From positions 1 to 64,000 of the forward strand of contig NZ_LGKP01000005.1 in assembly GCF_001306135.1 (NCBI RefSeq): a stretch of DNA of 64,000 nucleotides, read 5' to 3'. Below are positions 1-8,462 of this stretch, piece after piece. The position numbers were made by a program, and so were the translations under genes. How positions within the stretch are numbered: position 1 is the stretch's first letter; every line of letters begins with the position of its first letter. This DNA comes from Herpetosiphon geysericola. GTDB lineage: Bacteria; Chloroflexota; Chloroflexia; Chloroflexales; Herpetosiphonaceae. The notes beneath the pieces are model-generated. The model did not search any database, was not told where the DNA came from, and saw only the letters and a program-made list of their open reading frames with translations.

Positions 1-240
1 GTGTACAGGAATGTATGAGAGGCACCGTCGAGACGAGGCGGACAACTGGGGTGCTGTGGAGGCCGTGTGAACGGTAGAGCAGACACCCGCAGAAAGCCAA
101 GCGATCATCGGTTGCCGCGCGTCGGCAGGACGCGGTGTGGCCAGAGGATGGTTGCATGGCAGGCAAGACTGGCATTGATGTGCGCTATGCGAATGAAGAA
201 GTCGTCAGCTATGGGTGATTGGAGCGAGGGCGAACAATTT
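1..240 (+). other. Probable rRNA-operon spacer upstream of 5S
   Basis: No convincing protein is seen here; the short open frames have no ribosome binding site or recognisable product. The stretch ends directly at the 5S rRNA, so the simplest reading is the 23S-5S transcribed spacer. A GC-rich hairpin around 113-147 (stem CGCGTC/GACGCG) could be a processing stem. I looked for the conserved 3' end of 23S rRNA and did not find it, so the 23S gene, if linked, ends before the window. Confidence 0.45.
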
Positions 241-355
241 GGTACGTGTCGAGGTGGTTGTGCCCCACGCTGCTCCATCCCGAACCAGGCCGTGAACGCG
301 ACACACACCGAGGCTACTGCAGCACCCGCTGTGGGAACGTAGGGGGATGCGTACC
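241..355 (+). rRNA. rrf: 5S ribosomal RNA
   Basis: A 115-nt RNA with 5S hallmarks. The first ten bases (GGTACGTGTC) pair with the last ten (GATGCGTACC) to form helix I with covarying wobble positions. The internal CTCCATCCCGAACCAGG segment is the conserved loop B/C region, followed by GTGAACGC. The length is normal for 5S. A strong terminator follows ten bases later. Ends were set from the helix I pairing and could be off by a base or two. Confidence 0.9.
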
Positions 356-364
356 ATTCCAATG

Positions 365-400
365 AACCCGCCACTGAGCAAAAAACTCAGTGGCGGGTTT
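365..400 (+). terminator. Rho-independent terminator after 5S rRNA
   Basis: A perfect 14-bp inverted repeat (365-378 with 386-399, stem AACCCGCCACTGAG) closes a 7-nt A-rich loop and is followed by the T-rich GTTTGTGTTT. It ends the rRNA transcript. The palindrome may also stop the convergent gene ending at 411, although that strand lacks a clear T tract. Confidence 0.85.
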
Positions 401-410
401 GTGTTTAAGC

Positions 411-1013
411 TTAGTTGACAAGGATCAGCATCGAAGCTTGTTGATCAACGACTGTTTGCAGCGCATCACGCACAATTAGCACACAAAACGTTGGTTCCGC
501 TTCTGGAATCGTTAGCGGTTGCAGTTCATGCAGCATTGTAACGCATTCTTGCACTGTCCAATAGCCGATTCGACACACTGTATCAAGCGCCTGCGTAAAT
601 GGCAATTGCACTGAATCGCGCTCAATTCCACGTCCTTCGAGCATAAACATCCACAATTTTTCAAATGCTGGTGAGCAATGTACTGCTAGCCAAGGCTTAC
701 TAGCCCAATAGTGGCGAATAGAAACTCGATTACTATTAGCTGGTGTCGTAATGGAATGACTTTCAGTAAAATTACCAAAAAATTCCATCACAAAATTATC
801 TACTAGGGCTGCTTGTTCGCTAGTTGTCGCGTGCAGTGCTGCTACTCCATCGTGCTCAACCTGCTTGGCAAATCTCGAAATATCCTCAGAAAACTCATTG
901 GGATATTCTAAACACAGCTTTTCAAGCCAATCCATGAACGAATCGAGCTGTTGGAGAATCAACATGCTTAGTGCTTCAGGCGGCGCAACGTCAAAATAAA
1001 CTATAGTACCCAT
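411..1013 (-). CDS. Hypothetical protein, 200 aa
   Basis: I do not recognise a family. It is a soluble, acidic protein with no signal peptide, membrane segment or clear motif. The start is well supported: GAGGAG lies just ahead of the ATG on the minus strand. Its base composition is visibly more AT-rich than its neighbours and its codon choice differs from them, which would fit recent acquisition. It sits alone between the 5S terminator and the divergent riboswitch-controlled transporter at 1305. It is probably a real gene because of the intact frame and ribosome binding site, but no function can be inferred. Confidence 0.6.
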   Translation of the reverse strand: MGTIVYFDVAPPEALSMLILQQLDSFMDWLEKLCLEYPNEFSEDISRFAKQVEHDGVAALHATTSEQAALVDNFVMEFFGNFTESHSITTPANSNRVSIRHYWASKPWLAVHCSPAFEKLWMFMLEGRGIERDSVQLPFTQALDTVCRIGYWTVQECVTMLHELQPLTIPEAEPTFCVLIVRDALQTVVDQQASMLILVN

Positions 1014-1091
1014 TGTTTCTCCTCATAAATCAATCAAACCTTATGGCCGAAGATTGCTAAGCAAAATGCTCAACTAAGATCACAATCCCCC

Positions 1092-1119
1092 TTGACAAAT
1101 GCAAAAGTATTGATACTAT
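1092..1119 (+). promoter_or_regulatory. Sigma-70-type promoter of the riboswitch-TerC transcript
   Basis: A perfect -35 TTGACA at 1092-1097 is followed 16 bases later by TACTAT (1114-1119), a four-of-six match to the -10 box. It lies immediately upstream of the riboswitch aptamer, so the leader RNA would begin at about 1126. Confidence 0.6.
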
Positions 1120-1125
1120 ATATCC

Positions 1126-1240
1126 ATACGTTCCGTTGGGGAGTAGCCACCTGCATCAACAGGGTTTGCAATCGTCAATCCAGAAGCAATTCTCGGTTGC
1201 AAACAATACGCACTGCGTGTTTTGGTCAGACCAACATTGG
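1126..1240 (+). promoter_or_regulatory. yybP-ykoY (Mn2+) riboswitch aptamer
   Basis: The leader has the two conserved parts of the yybP-ykoY class: GTTGGGGAGTAGCC at 1135-1148 and GGTCAGACCAAC at 1224-1235, separated by variable stems. GTTGG pairs with CCAAC to close helix P1. Family knowledge: these aptamers sense Mn2+ and often precede TerC/Alx or MntP-type exporters, which is exactly the gene downstream here. The 3' strand of P1 is shared with the terminator at 1231-1266, so the aptamer and terminator folds exclude one another. Confidence 0.9.
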
Positions 1241-1266
1241 CTTTGATTGCCGTGTTGGTTTTTTTG
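1231..1266 (+). terminator. Riboswitch expression-platform terminator
   Basis: CCAACA at 1231-1236 pairs with TGTTGG at 1253-1258, extended inside by GGC/GCC, and is followed by a run of seven T. Because CCAAC is also the 3' strand of aptamer helix P1, metal binding would hide the terminator arm and let transcription continue: a transcriptional ON switch. The mechanism is inferred from the overlap. Confidence 0.85.
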
Positions 1267-1304
1267 TGTCGACCAACCACGGCCTTGCAGGAGGCAGTGC
1301 AACA

Positions 1305-2267
1305 ATGGATACGATGGTTTGGATGTGGATTGGTTTTAACGTTTTCGTTTTGGCCATGCTGGCTCTCGATTTAGGCGTGTTTCATCGCTCAGCCCATGAG
1401 GTTTCAATCAAAGAAGCGACCTTGTGGAGCGTAGCCTGGATTGGCTTAGCAGCGCTTTTCAACCTCGGGATTTACATCTTTTGGCAGCAGCTCGTTCCTA
1501 CAAGTAGCTATACCAACGGCGAAGCAGCCCTCGCCTTTATGACCGGCTATCTGATTGAAAAATCACTCAGTATCGACAACATTTTTGTGTTTGTGTTGAT
1601 CTTCGGCAGTTTTGCTGTGCCAGCTAAATATCAACATCGCGTGTTGTTCTGGGGGGTGCTTGGGGCCTTGGTTATGCGTGGGGCCATGATTGGCGCTGGC
1701 GCGGCCTTGATTCGTGAATTCCACTGGATTATCTACATTTTCGGCGCGTTTCTGATTGTGACGGGGATCAAGATGGCTTTCCATCAGGAGCAAACCCTTG
1801 ATCCAAAAAACAATATTTTGGTGCGCAGCTTTCGCCGTTTTATGCCAGTAACCGATGAATACCACGAAGATAAATTCTTTGTGCGCAAAGCTGGCGTGTT
1901 GATGGCAACGCCACTGTTCTTGGTGCTGTTGATGATTGAAGCGACCGACTTGATCTTTGCTGTCGATTCGATTCCGGCGATCTTTGCAGTGACCCAAGAG
2001 CCGTTTTTGGTCTATACCGCCAATGTATTTGCGATTTTGGGTTTGCGTTCGCTCTACTTTGTGTTGGCTGGCATGGTGCACAAGTTCCATTATCTCAAGC
2101 TTGGTTTGGCGTTTGTGCTCAGCTTTGTGGGGGTCAAGATGCTCTTGGTCGAAACCGCATTCAAAATTCCTTCGGGAATTGCCTTGGGTGTGGTTGCCAC
2201 GATTATCGTGGTCGCAATTGGCGCTTCGTTGATTCGCGCTAAGCGCTTGGAAGCAGTTAAAAGCTAA
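1305..2267 (+). CDS. TerC/Alx-family membrane transporter (probable Mn2+ efflux)
   Basis: A 320-aa integral membrane protein of the TerC/Alx family with about eight or nine hydrophobic segments. The family's acidic membrane motifs are present: EKSLSIDNIFVF in the first third and EATDLIFAVDSIPAIFAVT in the second half, whose Asp residues are thought to bind metal. An open frame extends up to 1092, but that stretch is the riboswitch leader. The real start is the ATG at 1305, preceded by AGGAGG. Family members studied in E. coli and Bacillus export manganese, and the yybP-ykoY riboswitch upstream supports the same role here. A strong terminator follows at 2281. Substrate specificity is inferred. 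Confidence 0.93.
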   Translation: MDTMVWMWIGFNVFVLAMLALDLGVFHRSAHEVSIKEATLWSVAWIGLAALFNLGIYIFWQQLVPTSSYTNGEAALAFMTGYLIEKSLSIDNIFVFVLIFGSFAVPAKYQHRVLFWGVLGALVMRGAMIGAGAALIREFHWIIYIFGAFLIVTGIKMAFHQEQTLDPKNNILVRSFRRFMPVTDEYHEDKFFVRKAGVLMATPLFLVLLMIEATDLIFAVDSIPAIFAVTQEPFLVYTANVFAILGLRSLYFVLAGMVHKFHYLKLGLAFVLSFVGVKMLLVETAFKIPSGIALGVVATIIVVAIGASLIRAKRLEAVKS

Positions 2268-2280
2268 CCGTTGGTTGAGC

Positions 2281-2315
2281 AAGGCCGTGGGTTTGATCGA
2301 AACCCACGGCCTTTT
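2281..2315. terminator. Bidirectional terminator between convergent genes
   Basis: AAGGCCGTGGGTTT (2281-2294) and its exact complement surround the loop GATCG, followed by TTTTT on the plus strand; the A-rich opposite flank gives some T bases on the minus strand. It lies between the ends of the TerC gene (2267) and the metalloprotease (2320). Confidence 0.9.
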
Positions 2316-2319
2316 TGCG

Positions 2320-4203
2320 TTATTCGGCTAAAGCGTAGACCAAGCCTTGGTTGTAGTAGGTGCGTAAATCGACAGTCAATAAGCCTAATTCTGGGCTAGT
2401 GGCGACGATTGGTACTACGCTCCAGCCAGCGGTTGGGTTGGCTGGGTTGTAAACCAAAACAGTTGGGCCATTGCTGCTAAATGCGCTTGGATCATAGCTC
2501 AATTGCGCGTACAGCGGTGGTTGGTTGCCAGACCAAGCTAATAAACGTTTATCGCGAATCAAATATGGCTGAATCAACATTGGCCATTGTTTGATTGTGT
2601 AATTTTGGAGATTGTTCAGGTTGGTGCATAATGGCGCTGGTTGATAGACGGCTATGGTTGTGCCAGTAATATCATCAGCAACGTGGGTTTGGAGATCAAG
2701 GCCAATTCCGCCATCAGCAATTGGGGCATGAATTTCAGCGGTTGCTGGGCCAAATCCACCTACAATTTGATACCAGGTAGCAATTGGCGTGTTGAAATCG
2801 CTGCTATAGGCATAAATATAGTTGTGATAGCTGGCTAAGCCAGCAATTTCATCAGTTCGTAATTGGAATGTCGTGCCAAAACTGCCAGTGCTGCTAATAT
2901 CGAGGCCTGCAATTGTGCGGCACTTGCCACCAGCAGGGCAAAATGCTAAGTTTACCTTTTTACCATGAACGCCACATTCCTGGCCTTTGACCTCAACGGC
3001 ATTAATTTGCGGCAAGGTGCTGTTGGTATTGAGCATTGGCTTGATTTGTAAATTAGCAACCCAGCGTTGATTCACCAAGTTAAAGTCATTTTTAGCGGCT
3101 AAGATATTTTGGTTTGGGTAGATTGAATAGACTGTTTTATTGTGCCAATCACGAGCCAAAATCAAGCCACGATCTTGGGCCGAGGTATCAATGCCCAACC
3201 AGGCTTCTTGCTTGTTGGCTTGCAGCGTGCCCTGATCAATAATCCGCTGCGGGCTGGCTAAATCGCCTTTGATGCTAAATCCGAGGGCTTGATTATCGTT
3301 GGCTCCATTGTATTCAACGACGCTGCTGCTGCCTTTGGCGCTATTGGGCATGAAATTGACAATTGCCGTGCCTTGGGGCTGCATAATGCTGGGTGTGCTG
3401 CTTGGCACTAAGCCATAGAGCATTTCCACCGTTTTCCAATCATTTAGCCCATACATTAAATCTTGTGGCGTTTGATCGCAATGATAGGCAGTGCGCGAGA
3501 TGCCACGCAAGTTGCTGGCGCTATAGTGATACGACATCAGCGAATTATGGTTTGTCCGATTGCGTGGCATCTCAGCACTAAGGTCGTTACTGGTTGAACT
3601 ACAATAGGTATAATTGGCAGTGTTCAAATCTGGGGCATAGCCATCGTGCAGGCCCAAAATATGGTGGCCAAGCTCATGACTGATTGTTTGGCTACCAGCA
3701 ACATCTGACCAGAGGCCACAACGGGCATTGATGCCGTTCCACAAGCGGCCAAGCATAATTGCGGCGGGCACAAAATGAACCTTGCCTGCTTGGGTGTTGA
3801 TGGTGCGTAGGCTATGTTCAAAGCCGCCCAAAAAAGCCGTTGGCCGATATTCGTTGCTGACCAAAATCCGAATATCAGCATCGTTCCAATGCTCGCCATT
3901 GGTATAGACCGAATAGTGTTCAACCCAAACTTGGCCTTGGGTCGCTTGATACAAGGTTTGGCTGGTTTCTTGCAGCGCGGTTTCGAGCACATCTTGCATG
4001 GCTGTGTAGGTGAGATCTTTACATGTGCTGCCCTCAGTTGGGCGTAAAAGATCTTGTTGACCCGGCTGCCATTCGAGTGAAACAATTAAGTGAATACTTT
4101 CAAAAGGGCTGCTCGCATTCGCAGCATTTGGTTGATTTGGGGTCATCAGCAGGGTCAAACATAAACTACTGATGAGGACTAAGCTAAATTTGCACCAAAA
4201 CAT
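2320..4203 (-). CDS. Secreted zinc metalloprotease-like protein (metzincin motif)
   Basis: A 627-aa exported protein. Residues 1-28 form a signal peptide (short basic start, hydrophobic core, Ala-rich cleavage region). The extended zinc motif HELGHHILGLH at 176-186 supplies three His ligands and the catalytic Glu177, the metzincin pattern HExxHxxGxxH. The roughly 440 residues after it are Ser/Thr/Asn-rich with no family I can name, and may be beta domains for substrate or surface binding. It is a single gene facing TerC across a shared terminator. A secreted protease fits a predatory or scavenging lifestyle, but substrate and true family are unknown. I found no Met-turn with certainty. Confidence 0.8.
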   Translation of the reverse strand: MFWCKFSLVLISSLCLTLLMTPNQPNAANASSPFESIHLIVSLEWQPGQQDLLRPTEGSTCKDLTYTAMQDVLETALQETSQTLYQATQGQVWVEHYSVYTNGEHWNDADIRILVSNEYRPTAFLGGFEHSLRTINTQAGKVHFVPAAIMLGRLWNGINARCGLWSDVAGSQTISHELGHHILGLHDGYAPDLNTANYTYCSSTSNDLSAEMPRNRTNHNSLMSYHYSASNLRGISRTAYHCDQTPQDLMYGLNDWKTVEMLYGLVPSSTPSIMQPQGTAIVNFMPNSAKGSSSVVEYNGANDNQALGFSIKGDLASPQRIIDQGTLQANKQEAWLGIDTSAQDRGLILARDWHNKTVYSIYPNQNILAAKNDFNLVNQRWVANLQIKPMLNTNSTLPQINAVEVKGQECGVHGKKVNLAFCPAGGKCRTIAGLDISSTGSFGTTFQLRTDEIAGLASYHNYIYAYSSDFNTPIATWYQIVGGFGPATAEIHAPIADGGIGLDLQTHVADDITGTTIAVYQPAPLCTNLNNLQNYTIKQWPMLIQPYLIRDKRLLAWSGNQPPLYAQLSYDPSAFSSNGPTVLVYNPANPTAGWSVVPIVATSPELGLLTVDLRTYYNQGLVYALAE

Positions 4204-4300
4204 ACACTCAACTCCTTTATTTAATGCGTGAAAAGAGCGTTACACCTGTTACATAGATAAAGACGGACATGCGGCTAAATTCTTTCTGTAGGAGGTTGCT

Positions 4301-6835
4301 ATGACTGCCCTCGATGCTGAGTTTGCGCATCGCGCACTCTTATTAGTATTTGAACCGTTTGATCCTGAGCTTTGGCCGCTGATTGCTCCATCTGCACCAA
4401 GCGTCGCCCAACTTCAAGCCGCTGGTTGGTTGCAAGCAACCGCCGAAGATTGGCAGATTCCTGCTGAGCGCCGCGAACAACTCTCATCTGAGCCAGCAAC
4501 ATTGCGGGCTGCTTATCAGCAATTAATTGCTGCTGAATTGGCTCATGCTGCCCACAACTCTGCGCTCGCTATCCGTTTGTTTGCTGATCTGCGAACCTTT
4601 GCCGAATTGCTGATTCGCCAAGCGCCGCATGAATTAGCCGATTTGGTCAAGCAAATTCCTACCGATTTAGCGCCAACCAAGGCCGATCACCAGCTGTTGG
4701 AGTATTATCGGGGCCTCGCCGCTGGCCTGCGTGATCAATATGCAGAAGCATGTACGTTGCTGAGCCAATTATTGGCGCAACCAGACCTCGAACCGATGAT
4801 TCGTGGGCGGGCACTGAACTCCGATGCAACTTTTGCGCGGTATAGTGGCAATTATGATCGGGCGTTGGCCAATTATCAGGCTAGTTTTGCGCTTTGGGAA
4901 GCCCAGGCTGATCCGGTGCGCCAAGCCTATGTGCTGCTGAACGAAGGGAGTTTGCGTTACCATTTGCAAGAATATCGGGCTGCTGAGCGCTGCTTAAATA
5001 GCAGTTTAGCGACCTTGCAAGCTCAAAATCTGCTCTATCCTCAAGCGTTGGTCTTGATCAATTTGGGTTTGTTGGCCCGTGATCGTGGCAATTGGGGGCA
5101 ATCGCTGAGCCATTTTGAGCAGGCAGAAGCCATTTTGCAAGCAGAAAATGCCACCGATTTCCTTGGCCGAATTGCCAATAATCTTGGCGAATTAGCTTTG
5201 TTGCAAGGCCACTATGCGGCAGCGCGCCAGCATTTTGAGCAAGCCTTAGCTCAGATGAGCAGCCGCGTCTATCATATCGATGCCTATTTGAATTATGGCT
5301 TAGCGTGGCATGTCGAGGGCATGTTTGAACAGGCAGAAAGCGCCTATCGCCAAGCACTTGATTTGGTTGAAAGCGTTGAGCGCCAAGAAATTGCGGCCTT
5401 GGTCTGGTTTCGCTTAGGCCAAGTTGCAGCAGCGCGCAACGATCAGCATCAAGCTGAGCAACATTATCTGCAAGCGATTGATTTGATTGAGGCGATGCGG
5501 GCGCCCATTTTGGCCGAAAGCCTCCAAATTAGCCTCATGGGGCGTTGGCAACAAGTCTACGAAGGTGCGATTGCGGCCTATCTAGCCCAAGATAAGCTTG
5601 AACAAGCCTTTTTGATGGCCGAAAAAGCACGAGCGCGGGCGCTCAACGATTTGCTTGCCCGCAATGGCCAAACCAATCAAGCATTTGGCACGATTCCCAG
5701 CCTTAGCGATGTGCAACAGGGCTTGGCACAGGGCAGCCTGATGCTCGATTATATGACGCTTGGCGCGGTTGGGCCGGAGGCCAGCCTCTTGGCGGCATTG
5801 CCAGCGACGGCCAAGGCCTTGCGCAGTTTGTTAATTCAACCAGCAGCAACTTGGCTGTTTGCCATTACGACCGAAGATGTTCAAGCCTTCAATTGCCAGC
5901 TTGACCCAAATATTCTCTTGGCAACTTCGCCGTTTCAATGTGATGGGCGACGCTTTTTGCGCCCAGCAATTTTGCAACGCTTGGCTCAACGCTTGTTATT
6001 GCCAGCCCAAGCATTATTGCACCAAGCGCAGCAGGTGCTAGTTGTGCCGCATGGCGCTTTGCATCATGTGCCGTGGCATGCACTTTTGCTGGGCGAGCTT
6101 GAGCTTGATCTACCAACAACCACGATTCCCAGCGCTGCCAGTTATCTCCAATTAAGCCAACGCCAACCAAGCCAAGCGAGCGCGCCATGTGTGGCTTTGA
6201 GCTATGCGGGCGGCGTCGAACCAGCTTTGGTGCATACCTATGCAGAAGCAGCAGCAGCAGTAGCGGCGCTTGGTGGCCAGCATTATCCGCTGCCAGCGCC
6301 AAATATCGATCAGCAGCTTGGAACATATCGCATTGTGCATATTGCCTGTCATGGAGTGTTTGTGCTTGACCAACCGTTAGCTTCTTGGCTACAATTTGGC
6401 CCAAATCAGATAGTTTCGGCCTTGGACATCCTGACCAACTGGCAGCTGGATGCTGATTTGGTGGTGTTGAGTGCTTGTCAAAGTGGCGTAAGCGAAATTG
6501 TGCGTGGCGATGAGCCGTTTGGCTTGGTGCGGGCGTTTTTGGCGGTCGGGGCACGGGCAGTTTTAGTTACGCTCTGGCCAGTTGACGATGTGGCAAGTGC
6601 TGTTTTGATGCAGCTGTTTTATCAGGCCTTGCAAGCGGGATACGAGCCAGCAGAAGCACTTCAGCAGGCGATTCAACAGCTTCGCAGCATGCCCCAAGCA
6701 CAGGTAAGCCTCCCACTTGCGCCAAGCCAGCAGGGAGATTACCCGTTTGCCGATCCTCATTATTGGGCGGGCTATCAGTTGATTGGAGTTGGCAACTCGA
6801 TTTCTAAAGTTAAGCCAGCAACATCAGCTGCTTGA
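4301..6835 (+). CDS. TPR-CHAT caspase-like protease
   Basis: An 844-aa soluble protein. Roughly residues 130-400 are tetratricopeptide-type helical repeats (recurring A-x-x-x-Y-x-x-A-L patterns). The C-terminal 250 residues form a CHAT domain, a caspase-fold peptidase: HIACHG at 680-685 carries the catalytic His and LSACQSG carries Cys726, followed by the characteristic GARAVLVTLWPVDD. Both catalytic residues are intact. The start has AGGAGG directly upstream. It converges on, and overlaps by 61 bp, the anti-sigma-like gene 6775-7473, which is followed by a sigma factor. In type III-E CRISPR systems a TPR-CHAT protease cuts a protein that holds an ECF sigma factor; this trio has the same parts without CRISPR. 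The cleavage target is inference. Confidence 0.9.
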   Translation: MTALDAEFAHRALLLVFEPFDPELWPLIAPSAPSVAQLQAAGWLQATAEDWQIPAERREQLSSEPATLRAAYQQLIAAELAHAAHNSALAIRLFADLRTFAELLIRQAPHELADLVKQIPTDLAPTKADHQLLEYYRGLAAGLRDQYAEACTLLSQLLAQPDLEPMIRGRALNSDATFARYSGNYDRALANYQASFALWEAQADPVRQAYVLLNEGSLRYHLQEYRAAERCLNSSLATLQAQNLLYPQALVLINLGLLARDRGNWGQSLSHFEQAEAILQAENATDFLGRIANNLGELALLQGHYAAARQHFEQALAQMSSRVYHIDAYLNYGLAWHVEGMFEQAESAYRQALDLVESVERQEIAALVWFRLGQVAAARNDQHQAEQHYLQAIDLIEAMRAPILAESLQISLMGRWQQVYEGAIAAYLAQDKLEQAFLMAEKARARALNDLLARNGQTNQAFGTIPSLSDVQQGLAQGSLMLDYMTLGAVGPEASLLAALPATAKALRSLLIQPAATWLFAITTEDVQAFNCQLDPNILLATSPFQCDGRRFLRPAILQRLAQRLLLPAQALLHQAQQVLVVPHGALHHVPWHALLLGELELDLPTTTIPSAASYLQLSQRQPSQASAPCVALSYAGGVEPALVHTYAEAAAAVAALGGQHYPLPAPNIDQQLGTYRIVHIACHGVFVLDQPLASWLQFGPNQIVSALDILTNWQLDADLVVLSACQSGVSEIVRGDEPFGLVRAFLAVGARAVLVTLWPVDDVASAVLMQLFYQALQAGYEPAEALQQAIQQLRSMPQAQVSLPLAPSQQGDYPFADPHYWAGYQLIGVGNSISKVKPATSAA

Positions 6836-7473
6836 ACATCGCTAAAGACTGCTTCGCCCCAAACATCGGTTTCGCTGCTTTGGCGGCCTGAGGCAGCGAT
6901 TAAATGTACGCCAATTTGAGCCAAATCGGGCCATTCGCGGTCGTGGAGTTGCACTTGCACCCGCACGCGGCAAACATTTGCTTCTGCAGGATAAATTGCC
7001 AAATTGATCTCGCGCAATGGCTGAATACTTGGCGTGAAGGTCAATTGCAATGGCTGATTAGTTGCGCCGCGCAAGGCTGGTTGGGCTGGTTGCAACGCTG
7101 CAAAGCCATCGAGCAAGCTTTGATTGAGGCTGATTTGAATGTTTTTGCCTACCAAGGCTAGAGCAGCAGCAACCCGCTCGTACCAACTTGGCGCTTGTTG
7201 CAAAAAGCCTAAATCTGGTGTTGGCACTGGCAAATCATTGTCCACAGCGCTAAACGAGCGATCGAGCGCCGCGAAATATTCTGCGCAACTGACGCATGCA
7301 TCTAAGTGTTGTTGAATGCTGGGTGGTAAGTGTTGTTGGGCGATCTGCTGGTTGCGCTCAGCATAGATGGCCAGTTGATCGCAGCATGTGTCGCATGCAT
7401 GCTGATCAACTGGTGCGACCAGGGTTTGTACCAAATGCTGCATGGCATTCTGGCTCCAGTTTGCTTGATTCAT
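6775..7473 (-). CDS. Zinc-finger anti-sigma-factor-like protein
   Basis: A 232-aa protein encoded 61 bp downstream of the sigma factor gene. Its first 70 residues match the zf-HC2 pattern of ZAS anti-sigma factors: Cys27 and Cys30/31, then His56-x3-Cys60-x2-Cys63. Unlike classical membrane-bound anti-sigmas it has no transmembrane helix. The C-terminal half (about 110-232) looks like one or two beta-sandwich domains, the last resembling carboxypeptidase-regulatory or Cna-B-like folds. Its 3' end overlaps the convergent TPR-CHAT gene. Likely role: binds the neighbouring sigma factor in the cytoplasm and perhaps is cleaved by the CHAT protease. Only the zinc motif and position are direct evidence. 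Confidence 0.7.
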   Translation of the reverse strand: MNQANWSQNAMQHLVQTLVAPVDQHACDTCCDQLAIYAERNQQIAQQHLPPSIQQHLDACVSCAEYFAALDRSFSAVDNDLPVPTPDLGFLQQAPSWYERVAAALALVGKNIQISLNQSLLDGFAALQPAQPALRGATNQPLQLTFTPSIQPLREINLAIYPAEANVCRVRVQVQLHDREWPDLAQIGVHLIAASGRQSSETDVWGEAVFSDVQAADVAGLTLEIELPTPIN

Positions 7474-7534
7474 AGCAATTCCTACTACAACTAATCAGCG
7501 GCTTCAGCATGGAGACGCATGCAAGCGCCGCGAC

Positions 7535-8140
7535 CTATCCTTCTTCGACAAATTCGCGTAAGCGAGCGATTAATGCAGGATCGCGGCGCAAGGCTGCCAA
7601 ATTTTTGGCCCGAGTTACCTGAATGTGCGAGGCTAAAACAGGTTTTTGGGCTAATTCACTTTCGGTTTGCGCCAGCAGATCATCATTTTGCTCGCTGAAA
7701 TAGCGTCCAACCACCACGCGGCGCGAACGGGCGCTGAGCGGCCCGGCATCGATCACTTCAGTTAGGATACCGCGCAGATCATCGAGTTGCAAGGTTTCAA
7801 TTGGGGCTGCCCATGGCCCATGTTCAGCATCAGGCATGCTGGCGCGGCGGCGATGTTCAGGCCGACGTAGTTCGTCAAGCACGGTGCGGCGCACAATTTG
7901 CATACACCATTCGCGGAAGGTGGCTGGATTTTGGCATTGCCCAAGATTGCGATGAATTTTAATCAAGGCTTTTTGGGTGCAATCGGTGGTAATTGCATCA
8001 CCATCTGGGTAGGCATGCAGCATGGCGTAGGCCACACGATAGAGCATATGCCAAAGCGTCGTATATGCCTCGTGTTGAGCGAGCGAATCTTGTTCAAAGC
8101 ACGCCGTATAGAGGGCAGTGCTAGTCATAGTATCGTGCAT
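7535..8140 (-). CDS. ECF-type RNA polymerase sigma factor
   Basis: A 201-aa protein with a region 2-like helical domain (about 25-95, including CTQKALIKIHRNL and FREWCMQIVRRTVLDELRR) and a C-terminal helix-turn-helix region 4 (about 130-195; SELAQKPVLASHIQVTRAKN is the recognition part). The length is typical of ECF sigma factors. AGGAGG sits five bases before the chosen ATG; a second ATG four codons later is too far from it. It precedes the zf-HC2 anti-sigma-like gene on the same strand, so they probably form one transcript. Target promoters are not evident. Confidence 0.85.
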   Translation of the reverse strand: MHDTMTSTALYTACFEQDSLAQHEAYTTLWHMLYRVAYAMLHAYPDGDAITTDCTQKALIKIHRNLGQCQNPATFREWCMQIVRRTVLDELRRPEHRRRASMPDAEHGPWAAPIETLQLDDLRGILTEVIDAGPLSARSRRVVVGRYFSEQNDDLLAQTESELAQKPVLASHIQVTRAKNLAALRRDPALIARLREFVEEG

Positions 8141-8462
8141 CCAATCCTCCTAATAGACCTTGGTTGGGGTTACGAGGGCTGTCTTGCTACGCATCAACCA
8201 TTGGTTACGTTGCGAACCAAGCGTAGCTCACTTTACCAGTGCTCCAATTTCATACCCAATCTCGAACGAGCGACCTAGCCTAAAAGTCCCCATTTTATCC
8301 TAGGCTCTTGATTTATTGCTGAGTTTCAGGCAAATTTAACCCTAAGGGATGAGCTAGTGGTATTAAATATGCTACTTTGGGGGGATATTGGCATCACCCA
8401 TAATTATTATTTGTCTCGCTGATGCCATGCGATCGATAGCCAATCCATTCGGAGGTTCTCAC
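8141..8462. other. Divergent intergenic region, sigma factor / receiver protein
   Basis: A 322-bp gap between divergent genes, with no convincing coding frame. The only structure seen is an interrupted inverted repeat AGCCTA...TAGGCT (8277-8282 with 8301-8306) with inner AAAA/TTTT. The promoters of both neighbours should lie here, but I could not pick a confident -35/-10 pair. Confidence 0.4.

Noticed and set aside
67-374. Short open frames on both strands over the 5S rRNA region
   Set aside because: They overlap the 5S rRNA and its spacer, lack ribosome binding sites and resemble no protein.
1563-2282. 239-codon minus-strand frame opposite the TerC gene
   Set aside because: Composition (Gln/His-rich) is typical of an antisense shadow; the plus-strand frame has clear TerC motifs.
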